Made by a program: the position numbers and the translations under genes. From positions 2,170,001-2,234,000 of the forward strand of contig JAHLEZ010000004.1 in assembly GCA_020726505.1 (NCBI GenBank): 64,000 nucleotides of DNA, written 5' to 3'. This DNA is from Leptodontidium sp. MPI-SDFR-AT-0119. Taxonomy: Eukaryota > Ascomycota > Leotiomycetes > Helotiales > Leptodontidiaceae. The notes beneath the pieces are model-generated. The model made no database searches. It was not told where the DNA came from and worked only from the letters and a program-made list of their open reading frames with translations. Shown one piece after another: positions 57,442-64,000 of the stretch. Position 1 is the first letter of the stretch. Each line of letters begins with the position of its first letter.

Positions 57442-59844
57442 TATTGTGGTTGTGTTGTTTGTGGAGTTGTTGATGGTGGAGAGCTTGAAGCTTGAGCTCT
57501 AAGGCGACGGCGAGCCGCGCATGCGCTAGTGGGAGGTAGTCTTGGCAAGCTAGCTGGTCCAGCCCCGAGCTGTTCTACTTCCTGAAAGAGCATCATCAGC
57601 ACGATCAAAATCTTGTCGCGAAACTTTTTGAGAACTTTAAAAGTTGATTCTGAGCTCAAAACTTAGCTTTTATCATTTTCATGTCTAGAAAGCCCTCCAA
57701 ATGGCCAGAAAAGGCGGATTGTACTGTTGTTCTGGCCAGGCCTTTATTACTCCACGATTATCCTTCCCTGGTGATCACCTGTTTGATACCTGAATTACAC
57801 TTGGGACTGAAGACAGTCTGTAGAACTTCGATGGTCTGGCCGTGTCGGTTTTCGCAGTCTGAACCCCTAGGAGGCGATATGGGGAAAGGCCCCGACATGT
57901 GCTTTAATTTGCTGTCTTTGCTCAATATTGCCTGCACCCTGTCCTCATACTCCACACCTAATCAACACTGCTTCCTCTTGAATGGTTTTACTACTCAAAA
58001 ATACTTGAAGGATTGTACCATATCTCGTTCCTAAATGCAGTCTATGCCTAGAGCTTTACCGGTTTGAATAGCCTCGTCAAGCATGGTGCGACAACGTTCC
58101 ATATCACTAGGAATGTTCCTTTCGAAGTCACATCCCAATTCCGACTTAGAGCGTTGATTTTGAGATTATGTTCCTCTTCGTTCGACCTTGGTCAGAGACA
58201 AAACAGCATGCATCACACTTCTCCTCCGCTGTAACATGTCTCAACCTCTGCACTGTACTCTTTATGCTTAGGAAACAGTTTAGTACAACTTCAGGATGGC
58301 TCGTTCAGTTGAGTTTCGAATTCTCTCTTCGATAGAGATTTTATCCAAAACACTGGATTGACCGTCCACGAATAAGGCTTTGTATTGTATCTAGAGTGAT
58401 TGCAACATCTGAGCAGGATTCATTTTGCATCTCTAGTTACGATGGTGTCTTGATTTTATGAGGCATAAATGTGCTTGTTGTGACTCGCTTAATTGGTGGT
58501 GTGAGCGACGCAATTGCTTTCTTGAAGTTTGATAAAATATGCAGTACCTCAGCTTCCCAGAGATAACTAAATAACCTGAGGATGAAGCTGGGGAGTATGT
58601 TGAAATTTTGGAGGAGGAAATTGCGCTGATGCTGCTTGGGTTGGCTGGGAGAGTGGTGCGGAAGTCATGTGCAAATGGAACCCTCCTTGCCTTGCAGTCC
58701 TTGAACGTTAAGTCGGTATTCATGAAACACCACGAGCATCCAAGGATAAAAGGAGGAGTGGGGAGAGTAGAAGCAGGAACAGGACGAGTAAGAGGCGGAA
58801 AGGGAGGTCAAGGCCACTGTGTAGCAAGTAAATATATCGTTTCATTTGCGTTTAAAAGGTTACCCCAAAACCACTTGCATCGAGTGCGAGTAGACTAAAC
58901 AGCTGTCGGTGGTATGGCAGCTAGATGAAGCTTTCAAACATATTGAGCAAAATACGTACCCAGGCGTCACCAGACTCATTTGTGACATGAGACGAGACAT
59001 TCCTTAGCATGCCCATGTAGAGAGTTACATACTGGGCACTGGTCCATTCGCCAGACACTTGAAGTGAGCAGAAGCTTCATTGCAGCAGACTTGAGGACCT
59101 ACAGGACACCCCGGTCATGATCTGTTCTGGGCTCTCTTTCTCCGATGTGACCCGTCTGGTATACGACATGAGGCCACAAGGCAGACCCCAAGCACATTTC
59201 TTGATCTTTCTATCTAAATTATCAGCGAATTTACTTCTGCTGCTATTTGCAGAGTCAGAAAATTGACAAATAACCAATAATATCTATGCTACGCATTAGC
59301 AATTCCTCCAAGCTTCAAGTACATTACGAGTCTCCAGACTCAAATGTAAAATTTCGAGACACTCTCGAGATACCTGATAGTAACAGAAGTGAGCTCCTAT
59401 AGTATATAGATGGATTCCCAGTAAACACCACCTTAACATTATCGGGGGCACTTGATGATTTGAAAATTATTCACGAAATCCACTTAGCTTCAAAGGTACA
59501 GATTGATAGAAAACGTTGCTACTCTCAGATTGAAATCTCTGCAAGATCTGTTCAACATTGTAAGTAGTACCCGGTAGGAATACCCTATTGAAAGGTGTAT
59601 TCGGAATTGCTATAAATTTTGAAGACTGGGTGACTGCCTAGGATCTAAGAACATGAGGTTTTCATTTTGGAGAGGAGAGGTTTTGATGATGCACTGGCAG
59701 GGATTGTGGGGTCTAGCGCAGCACCACGTGACCTGAAACTCGCTAGGAATCCCACAATCCCCGATTCACGAAAAGCGCTTTCTCTGATTCCCTGCTCTCT
59801 TTTTCTTCCAACGACAACCACGACAAAAATCGACACAATCAAAG
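57442..59844. other. Intergenic, no gene recognised
   Basis: AT-rich 2.4-kb spacer between RPN13 (minus) and RPL6 (plus). Short frames (57681-58034, 58608-58898 plus; 58433-58723 minus) carry no motif. Just upstream of RPL6 there is a pyrimidine-rich tract (CTCTCTTTTTCTTCC, about 59793) typical of fungal ribosomal-protein promoters/leaders. Confidence 0.5.
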
Positions 59845-60690
59845 ATGTCGGCCGTTCTCGAAGCAACCAGACCCGCGGGTCAGACCAAGACCTTCGGAAA
59901 GTCGACGAGAGAGGTCCCTCACCACAGCCAGAAGGCTAAGAAATTCTACCCTGCCGAGGATGAGGCCGTAGCAAGAAAGGTGTGTGCCAGCATACCCAAG
60001 GGAGAATTGGAGGAGGAGGAATATGGCCGGGGCGAAATCGTTATGTTCCCAGAGTTCTGCTGGAATCTGCGATTGGACTTTCCCCGGTCATCTTGAGATA
60101 TTGCGAATAAAGGGCGATGCGCACAAACACAAGGCTAATAATTCTATACAGGTCCGCAAAACCATTCGAACTTCCACCCCTCGCGCTTCCCTCACCCCCG
60201 GTACAATCCTCATCCTTCTCGCTGGCCGTTTCCGTGGCAAGCGTGTCGTTCTCTTGAACACCCTCGACCAAGGCGTTCTCCTCGTCACTGGCCCATTCAA
60301 GATCAACGGTGTCCCCCTCCGCAGAGTCAACGCCCGTTACGTTATCGCCACCTCCCAGAAGATCGATCTCGCCGGTATTGACACAAAGAAGATTGAGGAG
60401 GCCTCTGACGCAAAGTACTTCGCAGCCGCTAAGGGTGAGAAGAAGAGCTCAGAGGAGGCTTTCTTCGCACAAGGAGAGAAGGCAGAGGTATGGAATTTGG
60501 ACTCGAGGGTTATGGGAAATGTGCTAATGATGAGTAGAAGAAGAAGCCATCCACCAGCCGTGCCGCAGATCAGAAGTCCATCGACAAGGCTTTGTTGTCT
60601 ACCATCAAGAAGGAGCCAATGCTCGCCGCATACCTCAGCAGCAGCTTCAGCTTGCGAAAGGGTGACCGGCCACACGAGATGGCTTGGTAA
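59845..60690 (+). CDS. RPL6: 60S ribosomal protein L6 (eL6)
   Basis: Three exons, 59845-59979, 60152-60487, 60538-60690, 207 aa. eL6 is a component of the large ribosomal subunit. Recognisable blocks are [20 protein letters not shown], then after the first intron [60 protein letters not shown] and [11 protein letters not shown]. The tail reads [20 protein letters not shown] and [20 protein letters not shown]. Length fits fungal eL6 (about 176-205 aa). The first intron (172 nt) is long for this window, and ribosomal-protein genes often have a 5' intron. Phases agree (ARK/VRK; KAE/KKK). It is probably highly and growth-dependently expressed. Its protein C-terminus ends HEMAW. Confidence 0.96.
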
Positions 60691-62128
60691 AGCAAGAATC
60701 GTTTTCGTGGGGGCATTCGTGGGTTGGGTTAGACCAGTGGATGTGGGTAGGGATTGACAAGTCGCATCGTGCATTTGGCCTTGGGGCAATGGTATTTGCT
60801 ATGGGCGCTTTGTAATCAGATTTGCAATTACGAAACGACATCACAAAGCAAAAACAAAAGACAACTGGGTATTGGGAGTTTCTGAGTGATGGTATGTTTT
60901 GGGCTCGAGTGATTTAATGAACAGATTGAGTATGATGAAGGCAAATTTCTATATGCATTTCTACTTTGAATGCTGATAAGCAGGACCGAAGTGGGTTACA
61001 ACATACAGCGAGGAATTGATCGACCAAAAACTTCAAGAAAAGGTTGATGCAACGAGACCCTGCCACCAGGACAAGTAAGCACTCCCCAATCTCTCTACAC
61101 TTGTCTTCAATACTCCCAAGCCCCCACCGATATGATGAAAGAATTTCGGATGTTAAATCATATAACCTCCGAGAGCGCAAACCCCATGTGGAGATTTTCC
61201 GTTGCCTTCCTTCTGATCCCTCAGCTACCCATCAAACACGGTCACATACAAAGTTTCAAGACCAAGTTTACTGACTTTGAATTTTAGAACACCTTGAAGC
61301 ACACGACTCCCCAATCTACTCTGTGATTTCGTGTTTGAGAGAGTCAATGCCATTGTGTATTATGTTGGCCTACTGAAGGTGCTGGTGACGCAACGATATC
61401 TGTGTTTGAGTCAGACGATTGTCTTCCATGCAGGAAGTGGAAGGTTCGGTCTATCAAGCGTTGGGCTTCTTCACGAGGTGTTAGTGATGGGTCAGGCAGC
61501 TCAAGTGAAGCCCCCGTCCTTCCCAGCCCGCAAATCAAGTCTTAGCAAAACCAATTCCCTCACCCACGTCCTGATATTTCCTGAGCGTCTTGCAGAAATG
61601 ACATAGCCAGCTACACAAACGAATGAAGCAATCCTGTCAAGCTAGGACTCAAGGCAATCCAACCTTCCCTCCCCAAAAGCATCTAGTAGAAATCCCTCCT
61701 TCTTCCTTCCTATCTGCCTCACCTATCTCTGCCTAACCCTTGCCAGCATCTCAGCCTCGAGACGTGAACACGCCTTTCCATTGACATTCCCAAATACAGC
61801 ATTTGTGGGTATTCCAAGATCGCCAAGATTGGTTGTGATTGGATGCAGCTAGCAACTTGTGTTCAAGGTGGTGCGGCGAGGAGGGAGAAGCGAATTCCAG
61901 TTCATACATACATCGAAGGGTAGAAAACATAATACTGTTCCAAAATTTGCATTCATTCATTTATTCGTTTGCATTTCGTATATACGCGTACCTCTATGTT
62001 GCCTAGCCATCTATATCATTTTTCATCTCGCATATACATCCACCCTCTCAACTCCTTCCCCCTCCTCCTCAATCACCTCCATTCATCACATCACCACAAC
62101 ACTCCCACTGCCCCTCCTTTCAAGTCCC
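60691..62128. other. Convergent intergenic region, no gene recognised
   Basis: 3' UTRs of RPL6 (plus) and of the amino-acid permease (minus). Short motif-free frames only. Confidence 0.55.
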
Positions 62129-64000
62129 CTACGCACTGAAGATCTTATCAAGATATGCATGCCATCTCGTCTTCGGCGGCCTCTCAACATAGTTCCTCGT
62201 ATACTCCTCGATCTCATCGACCTCGGTGGTGCGCAGCTGCACTTCATGCGGCTTGAGCCACTTGGTCTTCTTGATTATCTTCCAGGAGACGAAGATTACT
62301 GGGAAGACTCCGATCATGAGGTATGAGAAGAGGAAGTCTGGGACATTCCAGAAGTCTAGGTGAGGGCGTTAGTTTGTCTGGTTCTGAGATATCGAATTGG
62401 TGGATTGGATGGAGGTCGAGCAGTTGGGGATTGAAGTGTTATTTTGAAGGGAGGAGAGAGAGGCTTACCATCGATAAACACAGTATAACCACCGACAAAC
62501 GCCATGATCGAACACCCAGTGAACGCATACCACGCACTGAACGGCTGCCAGAAACTCTTATGCGGCAAGAGATTTCTATCGAAGCCTTGGGCATCACAAG
62601 CATTCTTCCACTTGATGAACGTGAAAGCCATGACGGCGAAATTGATCAGCTGGCTAGCGGTAACCAGAGATACGAACCAACTCAGCACCTTCGCGGCATT
62701 GTTGGACACCTGCAGAAAGGAGAGGAGAGCAATGGCGAGCGTGACGGCGACGCAGTAGACCGGTACTCCGGATTTCGTGCACTTAGTTAGAATCTTGGGG
62801 GCTTTGCCTTCGAGAGCGAGACCGAAGAGGGAGCGGGATGCGCAGTATACGTAACTGTTACCAGCGGAGAAGGCAGATGCCAGGACCATCGCGTTCACAA
62901 TATCCGGCAGGACCACGATCTTCAGCCTATCCATAGCTACGACGTATGGGGAAGCAGCAGCTCCAGGGAGACCTTTCACGAAAGCGTCTTTGAGAGTCTG
63001 GTCATCGTGCGGAACGAGGATACCGACTGCGAGACTGCCGAGGACGAAGAAAGCTGTCAAGCGGTAGAAGACACCGTTGAAGGCTTTCGGCATGACTTTC
63101 CGTGGATTCTCAGCTTCTCCAGCAGCCATCGAGACGTAATCTGGACCGGCGATCGTGAAGGACGCTTGGATGAGACATTGTAGGAAACCTAGGTAACGAC
63201 CTAGATTCCCCTCTCTGTACAGCTCGGCAAAGGCGCCTGGATCTCTCCAGAACCGAAACCCGAAGCGGTCGTTTATGGGATTACCTCCTAACATGGTGAT
63301 GAATGTGAAGATGATCAAGCCGACGATCAGGAGGACTTTTCCAAGAGCGAGCCAGAACTCGGATTCTCCGTACCATTGTACAGCGAAGAGGTTGATGATC
63401 CTAAGCCAAAATCAGAATCTCTCAATACACCACGGGCTTTACTCCAGTAAGGAAAACCGAGGATTACGTACGCATATAGGACGATGATGATCGAAATTAT
63501 ACCACCGACGGGAACGGCATCACTCCAATATTGGATAATGACATTGCAAGCCACAATTTCGAATGGCACCAAGGCGGCTTCAAAGATGAAGAAATTATAT
63601 CCAGCGGCAACACCGAATGCTTCATCCACATAGCGACCAGCAAAACGGATAAATGGCGAAGATATTGGGAGATAGGTCACCATTTCGTTCATGCACTTGA
63701 GGAGGGGTTAGTTGCTTTGGGCTGGGCTCGAAGGAGTTGCTTGGGGCTTGATTTTCACTAACGTTCGTAACGGCGAGGATGAAGGTACACCTGTTATGAA
63801 AATCGTCAGAAAGAGGAACTTGGATAGAGGAACCACCTCAACAGAACGCAAGCTTGCTTTGCACACAGTTCAAGGCTCCATTTCCGTTCCCGAAAAGAAA
63901 GACTTACCAGATGGTAAAGGCCAAGAACAAACTTCCAGGACCGCCATTCAGCAATCCCCTTCCAATTTGCACATACAGAGCTGTACCGATCGTGCCTCCG
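62129..64000 (-). CDS. Amino-acid permease (APC superfamily, fungal AAT type), N-terminus outside window
   Basis: Partial. Exons in the window (complement): 63908-64000+, 63763-63790, 63472-63695, 62469-63400, 62129-62355. This is a twelve-helix plasma-membrane H+/amino-acid symporter. The sequence starts mid-helix 1 (GGTIGTALYVQIGRGLLNGG), the GxIG(T/S) backbone that binds substrate. It continues CTFILAVTN/CMNEMVTYLPISSPFIRF, FGVAAGYNFFIFEAALVPFE, IIFTFITMLGGNPINDRFGF and AGPDYVSMAAGEAENPRKVM (the conserved E-N-P-R loop). Later come NSYVYCASRSLFGLALEGKA and, after the last intron, DDFWNVPDFLFSYLMIGVFP. The tail has KKTKWLKPHEVQL and ends LDKIFSA. The substrate is not determinable; Dip5-, proline- and general-type permeases share these motifs. 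A 28-nt exon is unusually short but phase-perfect. The missing part is to the right of 64000. Confidence 0.93.

Noticed and set aside
1..64000. tRNA or rRNA genes and CRISPR arrays
   Set aside because: Scanning for the tRNA B-box word (GGTTCGANTCC) and its complement gave no convincing pair with an A box; no rRNA-like segment and no spaced direct repeats were seen. A tRNAscan run would be decisive.

Overview
The window is nuclear DNA of a filamentous ascomycete. It carries single-copy eukaryotic housekeeping genes (SNF5, RPN13, RPL6, CK2 beta), fungus-specific families (copper-fist and Zn2Cys6 regulators, WSC and 2EXR domains), short GT-AG introns of about 45-170 nt and long intergenic spaces rich in short tandem repeats. 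The protein families suggest Leotiomycetes (Helotiales-like), but that placement is inference from remembered family resemblance. I assign 20 protein-coding genes and two degraded genes. Exon joins were worked out by hand from splice signals, reading phase and family conservation, and all coding lengths given divide by three.

Layout. 0.6-7.3 kb (minus): a 12-exon secreted protein with a PQQ-like beta-propeller, an Ig-like/HYDIN-like region and five WSC domains; two of its introns each carry one copy of the same inverted-repeat element (MITE). 9.0-9.8 kb: decayed alpha/beta-hydrolase. 9.9-10.7 kb (minus): EFM7-like methyltransferase. 12.6-14.4 kb (plus): copper-fist regulator. 15.1-17.8 kb (minus): Zn2Cys6 regulator. 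17.8-21.9 kb: gene-poor, with a GTAG/GATA microsatellite. 21.9-22.8 kb (plus): DOPA-dioxygenase family protein. 23.3-24.3 kb (minus): CK2 beta. 25.1-27.2 kb (minus): Baeyer-Villiger-type monooxygenase. 27.9-28.7 kb (plus): frameshifted kinase-like gene. 29.9-31.0 kb (plus): cupin_8/JmjC protein. 31.8-33.0 kb (minus): Ccc1/VIT1 iron transporter. 34.5-35.7 kb (minus): sterol-desaturase/fatty-acid-hydroxylase family membrane protein. 37.6-40.4 kb (plus): alpha/beta-hydrolase with a long disordered N-terminus. 42.1-43.0 kb (plus): membrane-anchored monothiol glutaredoxin. 44.3-46.2 kb (plus): MFS transporter with a GC-AG intron. 46.8-48.1 kb (plus): unknown four-exon gene. 49.9-51.0 kb (plus): 2EXR protein. 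51.8-53.7 kb (plus): SNF5. 54.3-55.0 kb (minus): unknown protein. 56.0-57.4 kb (minus): RPN13. 59.8-60.7 kb (plus): RPL6. 62.1 kb to the window end (minus): amino-acid permease, cut at its N-terminus.

The genes do not form an evident biosynthetic cluster or operon-like unit. Metal handling recurs (copper-fist regulator, vacuolar iron transporter, predicted non-haem iron enzymes), but nothing in the sequence shows co-regulation. The most notable structure is the pair of oppositely oriented MITEs in separate introns of one gene, each flanked by a 3-bp target duplication and each sitting inside an otherwise ordinary 61-66 nt intron. No CRISPR array, rRNA or convincing tRNA gene was seen.
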